A stretch of 32,500 nucleotides of DNA, taken from Cryptomeria japonica. Lineage: Eukaryota > Streptophyta > Pinopsida > Cupressales > Cupressaceae. The DNA is taken from the NCBI RefSeq assembly GCF_030272615.1, contig NW_026729153.1, positions 1-32,500 of the forward strand. Reading direction: 5' to 3'. A program made the translations under genes and the position numbers. Shown here piece by piece: positions 1 through 9,600 of this stretch (position 1 is the stretch's first letter; each line of letters begins with the position of its first letter). The notes under the pieces were generated by a model. That model saw nothing but the letters and a program-made list of their open reading frames with translations. It was not told the origin of the DNA and made no database searches.

Positions 1-137
1 CTTGGATAACAATTTCAAGCTGTCGGCGAGAAGAATCTTTTGCAGACGACTTAAATAAGCGACGGGGTATTGTAAGTGGCAGAGTGGCCTTGCTGCCACG
101 ATCCACTGAGATTCAGCCCTCTGTCGCCTCGATTCGT
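1..137 (+). rRNA. 26S (large subunit) rRNA, 3' end, partial
   Basis: This is the 3' terminal part of the plant nuclear 26S rRNA, the large-subunit RNA transcribed by Pol I. It holds the strongly conserved blocks TTTGCAGACGACTTAAATA, GCGACGGGGTATTGTAAGTG, GCAGAGTGGCCTTGCTGCCA and CGATCCACTGAGATTCAGCC, in the usual order. The mature 3' end is placed at about GATTCGT (131-137) by comparison with remembered angiosperm 25S termini, so it may be off by a few bases. The base after TTAAATA is A where C is usual (position ~57), and the last ~15 bases differ from the usual CTTTGTCGCT. The gene continues to the left of the window. Its + orientation sets the direction of the rDNA unit. Confidence 0.95.
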
Positions 138-470
138 GCGACCTCTTTTTTTTGGCTCTGTCGTAGGTGGGGTTTACAGTTCTAACCTTCTTCGTTGCTC
201 GCTGACCCGCATCTCTATCTCCAAAGTCCCTCGAGGCGGGGTTCCTCTGCCAGTGCCAAGTGCCAAGCGGGGGTTGCCGACGGTGCGACCCTTTCCTTTG
301 CCCAAGGGTTGAGCGCGGTTTGTGGCGCACTCTTTTCTTCCCCGGATGCCAAGTGTGGATGAAAATATGATGCGACCCTGGGTCCGCCTTCCTGTCAAAG
401 GGCTGAGTGGGGTTTTCCAAGCTCTGAAGAGGGGTTTCTCATCCGGGTGCCAAGATGGGGCAACCCTTGG
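138..470 (+). other. post-26S spacer (3' ETS / proximal IGS)
   Basis: This is non-coding sequence directly after the 26S end. A T8 run lies at 146-153, about ten bases past the mature end, where 3' processing or a first Pol I termination signal could sit; I recognise no known terminator consensus. From about 390 the sequence grades into degenerate copies of the ~81-bp repeat that follows (GAGTGGGGTTT, GAAGAGGGGTTTCTCATCC). Confidence 0.6.
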
Positions 471-860
471 GCCGCATTTTTTTCGTCCAAGTGCTGGGCG
501 GGGCTCCGAAGAGGGGTTTCTCATCCGGGGGCCGAGCTGGGCAAAACCCTTGGGCCGCATTTTTTTTGTCCAAGTGTTGGGCGGGGCTTCGAAGAGGGGT
601 TTCTCATCCAGGGGCCAAGCTGGGCAACCCTTGGGCCGCATTTTTTCCGTCCAAGTGTTGGGCGGGGCTTCGAAGAGGGGTTTCTCATCCGGGGGCTGCA
701 CTTTTTTTGTCCAAGTGCCGGGCGGGGCTCCGAAGAGGGGTTTCTCATCCAGGTGCCAAGCTCGGCAACCCATGTGCCGCATTTTTTTCGTCCAAGTGCT
801 AGGCGGGGCTCCGAAGAGCGGAAGTGGAAGTGGGGTTTCGGGCATTACCCTCGAGCCACC
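471..860 (+). repeat. ~81-bp tandem repeat array downstream of 26S
   Basis: Copies of a T-rich/G-rich unit begin with GCCGCA (or GCTGCA) at 471, 554, 635, 695 and 776, giving spacings of 83, 81, 60 and 81 bases. Each has a T7-T8 run, then GTCCAAGTG, GGGCGGGGCT, CGAAGAGGGGTTTCTCATCC and a GGGCCAAGCTGGGCAACCC-like tail; the 695 copy lacks the tail. The last copy decays after 810. Short repeats just after 26S are common in plant IGS and are often suspected of housing termination or fork-barrier signals, but nothing here proves that role. Confidence 0.85.
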
Positions 861-1020
861 TTTCCGTCCGAGAGTTTAGTGAGGCTTTTTACCGTTGCAG
901 CTCCCCATGTCCGAACTGGGGATTTCTGGGTAGGGGCTTCGGGTGCGCATTACATTTTTGCCCAAGCGTCCAGTGGGGTTTCTGGTGCGCTCCGAAGTGG
1001 GGTTATTGGAGCGCATCAAA
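861..1020 (+). other. transition from ~81-bp repeats to GGTGCGCACC array
   Basis: Degenerate sequence with elements of both neighbours: TTTTTGCCCAAGCGTCCAGT and GTGGGGTTTCTGG recall the ~81-bp repeats, while GGGGTTATTGGAGCG and GCGCATCAAAGGTGCGCAA recur inside the large arrays to the right. There is no gene. Confidence 0.6.
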
Positions 1021-1440
1021 GGTGCGCAATGCTGGTGCGAACCCGGGAGCGCTCCGATGTGTGCTCCAAGGTGCGGCGTGCACGAAGTCCGAGCCCGGTT
1101 TGCCCCGGGTGCGCACCTCGCGTGCACCTTCGCCGGGGTGAGCACCTTGGTGTGCAGACCTTGGTTGGGTTGCGCGCCCTGGTGCGCACCAAGGAGCGCT
1201 CTGAAGTGTGCTCCAAGGTGCGGCGTGCACGAAGTCGGAGCCCGGTTTGCCCCGGGTGTGCACCTCGGGTGCGCACCTCGCGTGCACCTTCGCTGCGGTG
1301 GGCACCTTGGCTGGGTTGCGCGCCTTGGTGGGCACCATGCAGTGCACGAAGTCGGAGCCCGGATTGCCCCGGGCGCGCACCTCCGCCAGGGTGGGCACCT
1401 TGGTGCGCACAACTTGCCTGGGCTGCGCACCAGGAAGGGC

Positions 1441-1550
1441 TCAAGATGGCACCCGCGTTCCGTTTTTTTCACTATCTTTCAGAACGGAAATTTTAAAATC
1501 TCGTTTTTTTTTGCCTTTTCTGGAAATTAGTGAAGGCAGCGCATCAAAGG
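1441..1550 (+). repeat. AT-rich ~110-bp module (representative of 22 full copies)
   Basis: This module punctuates the GC-rich arrays. It reads TCAAGATGGCACCCGCGTTC, a T6-T8 run, CACTATCTTTCAAAACGG, AAATTTTAAAATCTC, another T7-T9 run, then GCCTTTTCTGGAAATTAGTG and AAGGCAGCGCATCAAAGG. Full copies start at 1441, 2074, 2544, 3039, 6707, 7228, 7583, 8052, 8547, 9314, 9947, 10417, 10912, 14578, 15100, 15455, 15924, 16421, 17188, 17821, 18291 and 18786. Conservation of the two T runs and the AAATTTTAAAAT core, against a very GC-rich background, could reflect a Pol I terminator, fork barrier, easily melted origin-like element or matrix attachment. No specific consensus was recognised, so the function is unknown. 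Confidence 0.85.
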
Positions 1551-4073
1551 TGCGCAACGCTGGTGCGAACCTGGGAGCGCTCCGATGTGTGCTCCAAGGT
1601 GCGGCGTGCACGAAGTCGGACCCCGGTTTGCCCCGGGTGCGCACCTCGCGTGCACCTTGGTGCGCACACCTTGGCTGGGTTGCGCGCCCTGGTGGGCACC
1701 ATGGTGCGCACCAAGGAGCGCTCCGAAGTGTGCTCCAAGGTGCGGCGTGCACGAAGTCGGAGCCCGGTTTGCCCCGGGTGCGCACCTCGCGTGCACCTTC
1801 GCCGCGGTGGGCACCATGGCGTGCACGAAGTCGGAGCCCGGTTTGCCCCGGGTGCGCACCTCGCGTGCACCTTCGCCGGGGTGGGCACCTTGGTGTGCAG
1901 ACCTTGGCTGGGTTGCGCGCCCTGGTGGGCACCATGGTGCGCACCAAGGAGCGCTCCGAAGTGTGCTCCAAGGTGCGGCCTGCACGAAGTCGGAGCCCGG
2001 TTTGCCCCGGGTGTGCACCTCGGGTGGGCACCTTGGTGCGCATGCCTTGCCTGGGCTGCGCACCAGGGCGGGCTCAAGATGGCACCCGCGTTCCTTTTTT
2101 TTCACTATCTTTCAAAACGGAAATTTTAAAATCTCATTTTTTTTTGCCTTTTTCTGGAAATTAGTGAAGGCAGCGCATCAAAGGTGCGCACCTCGCTGCC
2201 CACCACGGTGCGCAACGCCGGTGGGCACCCGGGAGTGCTTCGAAGTGTGCTCCAAGGTGCTGCGTGCACGTTGTCGGAGCCCGGTTTGCCCCGGGTGCGC
2301 ACCTCGCGTGCACCTTCGTCGGGGTGGGCACCTTGGCTGGGTTTGCCCCGGCTGCGCTCCGAAGCGGGGTTATTGGAGCGCCGCCTCTTTTTTTGTCGGA
2401 GCGTTTGGTGGGGTTTCTCGCATTGGCTCTTCCGAGGCCCGGTTGCCACCCTGGCGCGCACGAAGTCGGAAGTAGGGTTAATTGCCCGGGTGCGCACCTT
2501 TGCCAGGGTGGGCACCTTACCTGGGCTGCGCACCAGGGCGGGCTCAAGATGGCACGCGCGTTCCGTTTTTTTCACTATCTTTCAAAACGGAAATTTTAAA
2601 ATCTCCTTTTTTTTTTGCCTTTTCTGGAAATTAGTGAAGGCAGCGCATCAAAGGTGCGCACCTCGCTGCCCACCTTGGTGTGCTCTGAGGTGCGCACCCG
2701 GGAGCGCTACGAAGTGTGCTCCAAGGTGCGGCGTGCACGTTGTCGGAGCCCGGTTTGCCCCGGGTGCGCACCTCGCCTGCACCTTGGCCGGGGTGGGCAC
2801 CTTGGCTGGGTTTGCCCAGGGTGCGCTCCGAAGCGGGGTTACTGGAGCGCCCCCTCTTTTTTTGTCAGAGCGTTTGGTGGGGTTTCTCGCATTGGCTCTT
2901 CCCAGGCCCGGTTGTTGGGTGCGCTCCCACCCTGGCGCGCGCGAAGTTGGAAGTTGGGTTAATTGCCCGGGCGCGCACCTTCGCCAGGGTGGGCACCTTG
3001 GTGCGCACACCTTGGCTGGGCTGCGCACCAGGGCGGGCTCAAGATGGCACCAGCATTCCCTTTTTCTCACTATCTTTCAAAACGGAAATTTTAAAATCTC
3101 GTTTTTTTTTTGCCTTTTATGGAAATTAGTGAAGGCATCGCATCAAAGGTGCGCACCTCGCTGCCCACCTTGGTGTGCTCCGAGGTGCCCACCACGGTGC
3201 GCAACGCCGGTGCGAACCCGGGAGCGCCCCGATGTGTGCTCCAAGGTGCGGCGTGCACGAAGTCGGACCCCGGTTTGCCCCGGGTGCGCACCTCGCGTGC
3301 ACCTTGGTGCGCACACCTTGGCTGGGTTGCGCGGCCTGGTGGGCACCATGGTGCGCACCAAGGAGCGCTCCAAAGTGTGCTCCAAGGTGCGGCGTGCACG
3401 AAGTCGGAGCCCGGTTTGCCCCGGGTACGCACCTCGCGTGCACCTTCGCCGGGGTGGGCACCTCGGCTGGGTTGCGCGCCCTGGTGCGCACCAAGGAGCG
3501 CTCCGAAGTGTGCTCCAAGGTGCGGCGTGCACGAAGTCGGAGCCCGGTTTGCCCCGGGTGCGCACCTCGCGTGCACCTTCGGCGGGGTTGCGCGCCCTGG
3601 TGGGCACCATGGTGCGCACCAAGGAGCGCTCCGAAGTGTGCTCCAAGGTGCGGCGTGCACGAAGTCGGAGCCCGGTTTGCCCCGGGTGCGCACCTCGCGT
3701 GCACCTTCGGCGGGGTTGCGCGCCCTGGTGGGCACCATGGTGCGCACCAAGGAGCGCTCCGAAGTGTGCTCCAAGGTGCGGCGTGCACGAAGTCGGAGCC
3801 CGGTTTGCCCCGGGTGCGCACCTCGCGTGCACCTTCGCCGCGGTGGGCACCATGGCGTGCACGAAGTCGGAGCCCGGTTTGCCCCGGGTGCGCACCTCGC
3901 GTGCACCTTCGCCGGGGTGGGCACCTCGGCTGGGTTGCGCGCCCTGGTGCGCACCAAGGAGCGCTCCGAAGTGTGCTCCAAGGTGCGGCGTGCACGAAGT
4001 CGGAGCCCGGTTTGCCCCGGGTGCGCACCTCGCGTGCACCTTCGCCAGGGTGGGCACCTCGGTGCGCACACCT

Positions 4074-4126
4074 TCTCAATGTTTTCTTGCCTTTTCTGGA
4101 AATTGGTGAAGGCAGCGCATCAAAGG
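4074..4126 (+). repeat. truncated AT-rich module (also at ~11947 and ~20214)
   Basis: Only the right half of the AT-rich module remains: TGCCTTTTCTGGAAATTGG and TGAAGGCAGCGCATCAAAGG. The left half and the AAATTTTAAAAT core are missing. One such copy occurs in each macro-unit. Confidence 0.75.
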
Positions 4127-4747
4127 TGCGCACCTCGGTGTGCTCCGAGGTGCGAACCCGAGAGCGCTCCGAGGTGCCCACGAAGTCGAAAGTCGGGTTA
4201 ATTGCATTGTTTTCCCCGGGTGCGCTCCGAGGTGCGCAACATCGGCGCGCACCAAGGAGGGCTCCGAAGTGTGCTCCAAGGTGCGCACGATGGCGTGCAC
4301 CTCTGGTGCGCACGATTCGGAGCTCGGTTTGACCGGGGTGCGCACACCTTGGCTGGGTTGCGCACCTTTTGTGCGCTCCAAGGTGCGCACGAAGTCGGAG
4401 CTCGGTTTGCCCCGGGTGCGCACCTTCGCCAGGGTGCGCACCTTGATGCGCACGCCTTGGCTGGGCTGCGCACCTTGGTGGGCGCCATGGTGCGCACCTT
4501 TCGTGCGCTCCAAGGTGCGCACGAAGTCGGAGCTCGGTTTGCCCCGGGTGCGCACCTTGGTGGGCGCCATGGTGCACTCCGAGGTGCCCAAGATTGGTGC
4601 GCACCAAGGAGCGCTCCGAAGTGCGCTCCAAGGTGCGCGCGAAGTCGAAAGTTGGGTTAATTGTCCGGTTTGCCTCGGGTGCGCACCTTGCGTGCACCTT
4701 CGCCAGGGTGGGCGCCTTGGTGCGCACACCTTGGCTGGGCTGCGCAC

Positions 4748-4870
4748 ACCTTGGCACCCGCGTTTCCTTCATTTTAAATTTTTTTTTTTTACAATCTCTC
4801 AAGTGGGAAATTCTATAATCTCAACTTTTTTTGCCTTTTCAGGAAACTTTTGAATGGAGCGCATCATTGG
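4748..4870 (+). repeat. divergent AT-rich module bordering the 5S block (also at ~12621 and ~20888)
   Basis: A diverged relative of the AT-rich module: ACACCTTGGCACCCGCGTTT, TTTTAAA followed by T10 or more, ACAATCTCTCAAGTGGGAAA, TTCTATAATCTCAAC, T7, GCCTTTTCAGGAAAC and GGAGCGCATCATTGGTGCGC. It marks the switch from the palindrome array to the 5S-bearing block in all three macro-units. Confidence 0.7.
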
Positions 4871-5285
4871 TGCGCTCCGAAGTGTGCTCCAAAGCTCTCT
4901 CCAGCTGCGTGCACCTGCCCCGGCCGCGCACCCGGCCCCGCCCAGCTTCGCTCACCTGTCCCGGGCGTCTGGTGCGGAACCTTAGAGTAAGAAACATCAC
5001 CGTGCACCTTGGCCAACGTGCGCGACTCGACCGAGCGCGCACTGGCCGAGGTGCACACCGATTTCACCTGGGTGCGCGCGCAGCACCTCGGGCGCACCGG
5101 GGTGCGCGCACAACGCCCGGGTTGCACCGTGGCCTGTGTGCTCGGGGCGCCTCGGGTGCGCGCTCGGTGTCGCCCCCGCGCGCGCGGTAGTGCGGGCAGC
5201 GCACCCCGGCCCGGCCCGGCCCCGACGAGAACGCAAACGGGCAAAAGGTTTATTCAAATAGCATTGCGATGCCCGGCGAAAAACT
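4871..5285. other. 5S downstream flank, unit 1 (matching 12744-13159 and 21011-21425)
   Basis: GC-rich, less repetitive sequence between the array and the 3' end of the minus-strand 5S gene. It has scattered GTGCACC and GGGTGCGCGC motifs and a CCCGGCCCGGCCCCG tract at ~5210. No gene is seen. The three copies are nearly identical; copy 2 has C6 at 13046-13051 where the others have C5, and copy 3 has GCGACGCCC at ~21408 where the others have GCGATGCCC. Confidence 0.7.
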
Positions 5286-5291
5286 AAAAAA
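5286..5291 (-). terminator. Pol III T6 terminator of 5S copy 1
   Basis: On the minus strand a T6 run directly follows the final GCACCC of 5S. After AG a second T5 run (5279-5283) gives a backup signal. Oligo-T is the standard Pol III terminator. Confidence 0.9.
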
Positions 5292-5409
5292 GGGTGCAAC
5301 ACCGGGACTTCCCGGGAGGTCACCCATCCCAGTACTACTCCGGCCCAAGCGCGCTTAACTGCGGAGTTCTGATGGGATCCGGTGCACTAACGCTGGTATG
5401 ATCGCACCC
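5292..5409 (-). rRNA. 5S rRNA gene, copy 1, antisense within the IGS
   Basis: A complete plant 5S rRNA gene read on the minus strand, the 118-120-nt Pol III-transcribed RNA of the large ribosomal subunit. It starts GGGTGCGATCATACCAGCG (5' end at 5409), continues CACCGGATCCCATCAGAACT and ends GGGAAGTCCCGGTGTTGCAC plus CC. Box A AGTTAAGCGCGCTTGGGC falls at ~5343-5360, the intermediate element GAGTAGTACT at 5331-5340, and box C GGATGGGTGACCTCC around 5315-5329. The 5' GGGTGC and 3' GCACCC ends pair as helix I. There is no frame break or deletion, so it looks functional. The base at -1 is C, as is usual in plants; no convincing TATA-like motif near -28 was found. Transcription would oppose Pol I moving from the 26S gene. 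Confidence 0.97.
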
Positions 5410-5815
5410 GTTATGAGCTTGTCGCAGTGTGTACTTAGCAAACCGCGACCCACGTGCGAATCCACCCCGGCCACCCACCCCCGTCGAGGTGCACACCCTC
5501 CCTCGCGAAGTGCGCCCCGTTCGCCAAGTGTGAGCCCTGCCCGGGTGCGCGCACCTTGCTAGGGCGTCGGGTGTGCACCCGGCCCGGCCTACGTGCGTGC
5601 ACCTGTAGGGGGCGTCGTGTGCGTGCAGTGTCCCGTCTGCAACGCGGTGCCCACACACCACCTCGGGCGCAACGACCTGCGCTCACATGTGGGCCGAGTG
5701 CACCTTGGTGCATGTTCGGGGCGCCTCGGGTGCACGCTCGATCTTGCCCCGGTGCACCAAGGCGCTCGGTTTGCCCCGGGTGCGCACTTGGTGCAAGGTG
5801 GGCACCCAAAATAGG
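5410..5815. other. 5S upstream flank, unit 1 (matching 13284-13689 and 21550-21955)
   Basis: This lies upstream of the minus-strand 5S start. It is GC-rich with GTGCACC and GGTGCGCAC-type motifs but not clearly tandem. Immediately upstream of 5S, the minus strand reads AAGTACACACTGCGACAAGC then TCATAAC. Copies 1 and 2 have ACCTGTAGGGGG at ~5603 and ~13477 where copy 3 has ACCTGGAGGGGG. No gene is seen. Confidence 0.65.
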
Positions 5816-6185
5816 GATCAAGCACCAAAACACAAGTTTCGGGATGCAAAATGGGACCCAAGGACCACAAATGCGTTCCAAGACCCATGATGGGTCCACG
5901 AGAACAAAAATGTGTTCCGAGACTTAATAAACAAATATTGGGTTTTAGGAGAAGAAACATGCTCTGATGCCCAAAACGAGAATCGACCCCGAAAAGGCCA
6001 CAGGCCAAAAGTGGGATGCGAGACAAAAAAAAATGGGACCCGAGGACCAAAATTGGGTTCCCAGGTCGAAGACAGGGCAACCGGACAAGAAACGACCTCT
6101 AAGGCTCGAAATGAGTCCCGACGACTAAAACTTGACAAGAAGCACCCATCAGGCACCCAACTCGACACCCATGGGATGCCGACCC
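5816..6185 (+). repeat. A-rich degenerate repeat block, unit 1
   Basis: An AT-richer stretch of degenerate ~35-40-bp units with motifs such as AAAATGGGACCCAAGGACCA, ATGGGACCCGAGGACCAAAA and TTGGGTTCCCAGGTCGAAGA. It forms a sharp composition boundary between the GC-rich 5S block and the CCCACC tract. No gene is recognised. Confidence 0.65.
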
Positions 6186-6660
6186 ACCCGGGCTTCCACC
6201 TAGCACACCTTGGCACCCACCCACCCTCGCACCCAACCTCGCACCCAACTTAGCACCTTTGAACCCACATTGGCACTCACCCTGACCCTGGCACCTTGGA
6301 ACCCACATTGGCACTCACCTTGACCCTGGCACCCACCTTTGCACTCACCTTGGGACCCACCCTGGCTCCCACCTCGGCACCCACCCAGACACCCACCTTG
6401 GTTCCTTGGCACCCACCTTGGATCCTTGGCACCCACCCCGACACCCACCTTGGCACGCAACTTGGCTACTTGCCACCCACCTTGGCTCCTTGACGCCCAC
6501 CCCGACAACCACCCCGTGACCTACCCTGGCTAGGGTTGGTGCACACCCACCCTGGTGCCCACCTTGGCACCCACCCTATGACCCACCTTGGCACGCACCT
6601 TAGTACCCACCCCGTTACCCACCCTAGGACCCACCCCGTGACCCACCTTGGCCAGGGTGG
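6186..6660 (+). repeat. CCCACCTTGGCA irregular short repeats, unit 1
   Basis: Repeats of roughly 10-16 bp of the form CCCACCTTGGCA, with variants CCCACCCTGGCA and ACCCACCCCGTGACCCACC. The + strand is C/A rich and the minus strand G/T rich. The block ends at CCAGGGTGGG, a motif also present in the palindrome array, and there switches back to array sequence. Confidence 0.85.
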
Positions 6661-9600
6661 GTGCCTTGGTGCGCACAACTTGCCTGGGCTGCACACCAGG
6701 GCGGGCTCAAGATGGCACCCGCGTTCCGTTTTTTTCACTATCTTTCAAAACGGAAATTTTAAAATCTCATTTTTTTCTTTTTTTTGCCTTTTCTGGAAAT
6801 TAGTGAAGGCAGCGCATCAAAGGTGCGCAATGCTGGTGCGAACCCGGGAGCGCTCCGATGTGTGCTCCAAGGTGCGGCGTGCACGAAGTCCGAGCCCGGT
6901 TTGCCCCGGGTGCGCACCTCGCGTGCACCTTCGCCGGGGTGAGCACCTTGGCTGGGTTGCGCGCCCTGGTGCGTACCAAGGAGCGCTCTGAAGTGTGCTC
7001 CAAGGTGCGGCGTGCACGAAGTCGGAGCCCGGTTTGCCCCGGGTGTGCACCTCGGGTGCGCACCTCGCGTGCACCTTCGCTGCGGTGGGCACCTTGGCTG
7101 GGTTGCGCGCCTTGGTGGGCACCATGCAGTGCACGAAGTCGGAGCCCGGTTTGCCCCGGGCGCGCACCTCCGCCAGGGTGGGCACCTTGGTGCGCACAAC
7201 TTGCCTGGGCTGCGCATCAGGAAGGGCTCAAGATGGCACCCGCGTTCCGTTTTTTTCACTATCTTTCAGAACGGAAATTTTAAAATATCGTTTTTTTTTG
7301 CCTTTTCTGGAAATTAGTGAAGGCAGCGCATCAAAGGTGCGCAACGCTGGTGCGAACCTGGGAGCGCTCCGATGTGTGCTCCAAGGTGCGGCGTGCACGA
7401 AGTCGGAGCCCGGTTTGCCTCGGGTGCGCCCTGGTGGGCACCATGGTGCGCACCAAGGAGCGCTCCGAAGTGTGCTCCAAGGTGCGGCCTGCACGAAGTC
7501 GGAGCCCGGTTTGCCCCGGGTGTGCACCTCGGGTGGGCACCTTGGTGCGCATGCCTTGCCTGGGCTGCGCACCAGGGCGGGCTCAAGATGGCACCCGCGT
7601 TCCTTTTTTTTCACTATCTTTCAAAACGGAAATTTTAAAATCTCATTTTTTTTTGCCTTTTTCTGGAAATTAGTGAAGGCAGCGCATCAAAGGTGCGCAC
7701 CTCGCTGCCCACCACGGTGCGCAACGCCGGTGGGCACCCGGGAGTGCTTCGAAGTGTGCTCCAAGGTGCTGCGTGCACGTTGTCGGAGCCCGGTTTGCCC
7801 CGGGTGCGCACCTCGCGTGCACCTTCGTCGGGGTGGGCACCTTGGCTTGGTTTGCCCCGGCTGCGCTCCGAAGCGGGGTTATTGGAGCGCCGCCTCTTTT
7901 TTTGTCGGAGCGTTTGGTGGGGTTTCTCGCATTGGCTCTTCCGAGGCCCGGTTGCCACCCTGGCGCGCACGAAGTCGGAAGTAGGGTTAATTGCCCGGGT
8001 GCGCACCTTTGCCAGGGTGGCACCTTACCTGGGCTGCGCACCAGGGCGGGCTCAAGATGGCACGCGCGTTCCGTTTTTTTCACTATCTTTCAAAACGGAA
8101 ATTTTAAAATCTCCTTTTTTTTTTGCCTTTTCTGGAAATTAGTGAAGGCAGCGCATCAAAGGTGCGCACCTCGCTGCCCACCTTGGTGTGCTCTGAGGTG
8201 CGCACCCGGGAGCGCTACGAAGTGTGCTCCAAGGTGCGGCGTGCACGTTGTCGGAGCCCGGTTTGCCCCGGGTGCGCACCTCGCCTGCACCTTGGCCGGG
8301 GTGGGCACCTTGGCTGGGTTTGCCCAGGGTGCGCTCCGAAGCGGGGTTACTGGAGCGCCCCCTCTTTTTTTGTCAGAGAGTTTGGTGGGGTTTCTCGCAT
8401 TGGCTCTTCCCAGGCCCGGTTGTTGGGTGCGCTCCCACCCTGGCGCGCGCGAAGTTGGAAGTTGGGTTAATTGCCCGGGCGCGCACCTTCGCCAGGGTGG
8501 GCACCTTGGTGCGCAAACCTTGGCTGGGCTGCGCACCAGGGCGGGCTCAAGATGGCACCAGCATTCCCTTTTTCTCACTATCTTTCAAAACGGAAATTTT
8601 AAAATCTCGTTTTTTTTTTGCCTTTTATGGAAATTAGTGAAGGCATCGCATCAAAGGTGCGCACCTCGCTGCCCACCTTGGTGTGCTCCGAGGTGCCCAC
8701 CACGGTGCGCAACGCCGGTGCGAACCCGGGAGCGCCCCGATGTGTGCTCCAAGGTGCGGCGTGCACGAAGTCGGACCCCGGTTTGCCCCGGGTGCGCACC
8801 TCGCGTGCACCTTGGTGCGCACACCTTGGCTGGGTTGCGCGGCCTGGTGGGCACCATGGTGCGCACCAAGGAGCGCTCCGAAGTGTGCTCCAAGGTGCGG
8901 CGTGCACGAAGTCGGAGCCCGGTTTGCCCCGGGTGCGCACCTTCGCCGCGGTGGGCACCATGGCGTGCACGAAGTCGGAGCCCGGTTTGCCCCGGGTGCG
9001 CACCTCGCGTGCACCTTCGCCGGGGTGGGCACCTCGGCTGGGTTGCGCGCCCTGGTGCGCACCAAGGAGCGCTCTGAAGTGTGCTCCAAGGTGCGGCGTG
9101 CACGAAGTCGGAGCCCGGTTTGCCCCGGGTGTGCACCTCGGGTGCGCACCTCGCGTGCACCTTCGCTGCGGTGGGCACCTTGGCTGGGTTGCGCGCCTTG
9201 GTGGGCACCATGCAGTGCACGAAGTCGGAGCCCGGATTGCCCCGGGCGCGCACCTCCGCCAGGGTGGGCACCTTGGTGCGCACAACTTGCCTGGGCTGCG
9301 CACCAGGAAGGGCTCAAGATGGCACCCGCGTTCCGTTTTTTTCACTATCTTTCAGAACGGAAATTTTAAAATCTCGTTTTTTTTTGCCTTTTCTGGAAAT
9401 TAGTGAAGGCAGCGCATCAAAGGTGCGCAACGCTGGTGCGAACCTGGGAGCGCTCCGATGTGTGCTCCAAGGTGCGGCGTGCACGAAGTCGGACCCCGGT
9501 TTGCCCCGGGTGCGCACCTCGCGTGCACCTTGGTGCGCACACCTTGGCTGGGTTGCGCGCCCTGGTGGGCACCATGGTGCGCACCAAGGAGCGCTCCGAA

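Larger units (their letters stand above)
1021..4747 (+). repeat. GGTGCGCACC palindrome array, block A
   Basis: GC- and CpG-rich tandem and interspersed monomers are built on the perfect 10-bp palindrome GGTGCGCACC and its relatives GGTGCACC and GGTGGGCACC. They are joined by CGAAGTCGGAGCCCGGTTTG, CCCCGGGTGCGCACCTCGCG, AAGGAGCGCTCCGAAGTGTG and CTCCAAGGTGCGGCGTGCAC. The clearest local period is ~128 bp (GGGCACCATG at ~3603 and 3731), itself made of ~64-bp halves. Four full AT-rich modules and one truncated module interrupt the array. Two inserts (2365-2450 and 2830-2915) carry T7 plus GGTGGGGTTTCTCGCATTGG, resembling the post-26S repeats. No gene is present. Confidence 0.92.
1208..9080 (+). repeat. 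IGS macro-unit, copy 1 (~7,873 bp)
   Basis: Sequence from about 1208 recurs at 9081, and matching landmarks stay 7,871-7,874 bases apart along the whole unit: AT-rich modules 1441/9314, 2074/9947 and 3039/10912, and 5S 5292/13166. By eye, differences from copy 2 are sparse substitutions and single-base indels. Order inside the unit: long GGTGCGCACC array, 5S block (minus strand), A-rich block, CCCACC block, shorter GGTGCGCACC array. The short array (6820-9080) is itself a deleted relative of 1021-3500. The left boundary is uncertain by ~50 bp because the flank is the same repeat family. Confidence 0.88.

Noticed and set aside
146-153. T8 run after 26S as a defined Pol I terminator
   Set aside because: Similar T runs occur many times across the window, and no known plant Pol I terminator consensus was recognised next to it. 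It is kept only as a possibility.
4826-4843. Splice acceptor-like TTTTTTTGCCTTTTCAGG at the divergent AT module
   Set aside because: The other module copies read TTTTCTGG, there is no coding exon nearby, and Pol I spacer RNA is not normally spliced.
5292-5409. 5S sequence as part of a Cassandra-type retroelement LTR
   Set aside because: The gene is complete with terminator, and no primer-binding site, polypurine tract or LTR ends were seen around it. Placement is the same in every macro-unit.
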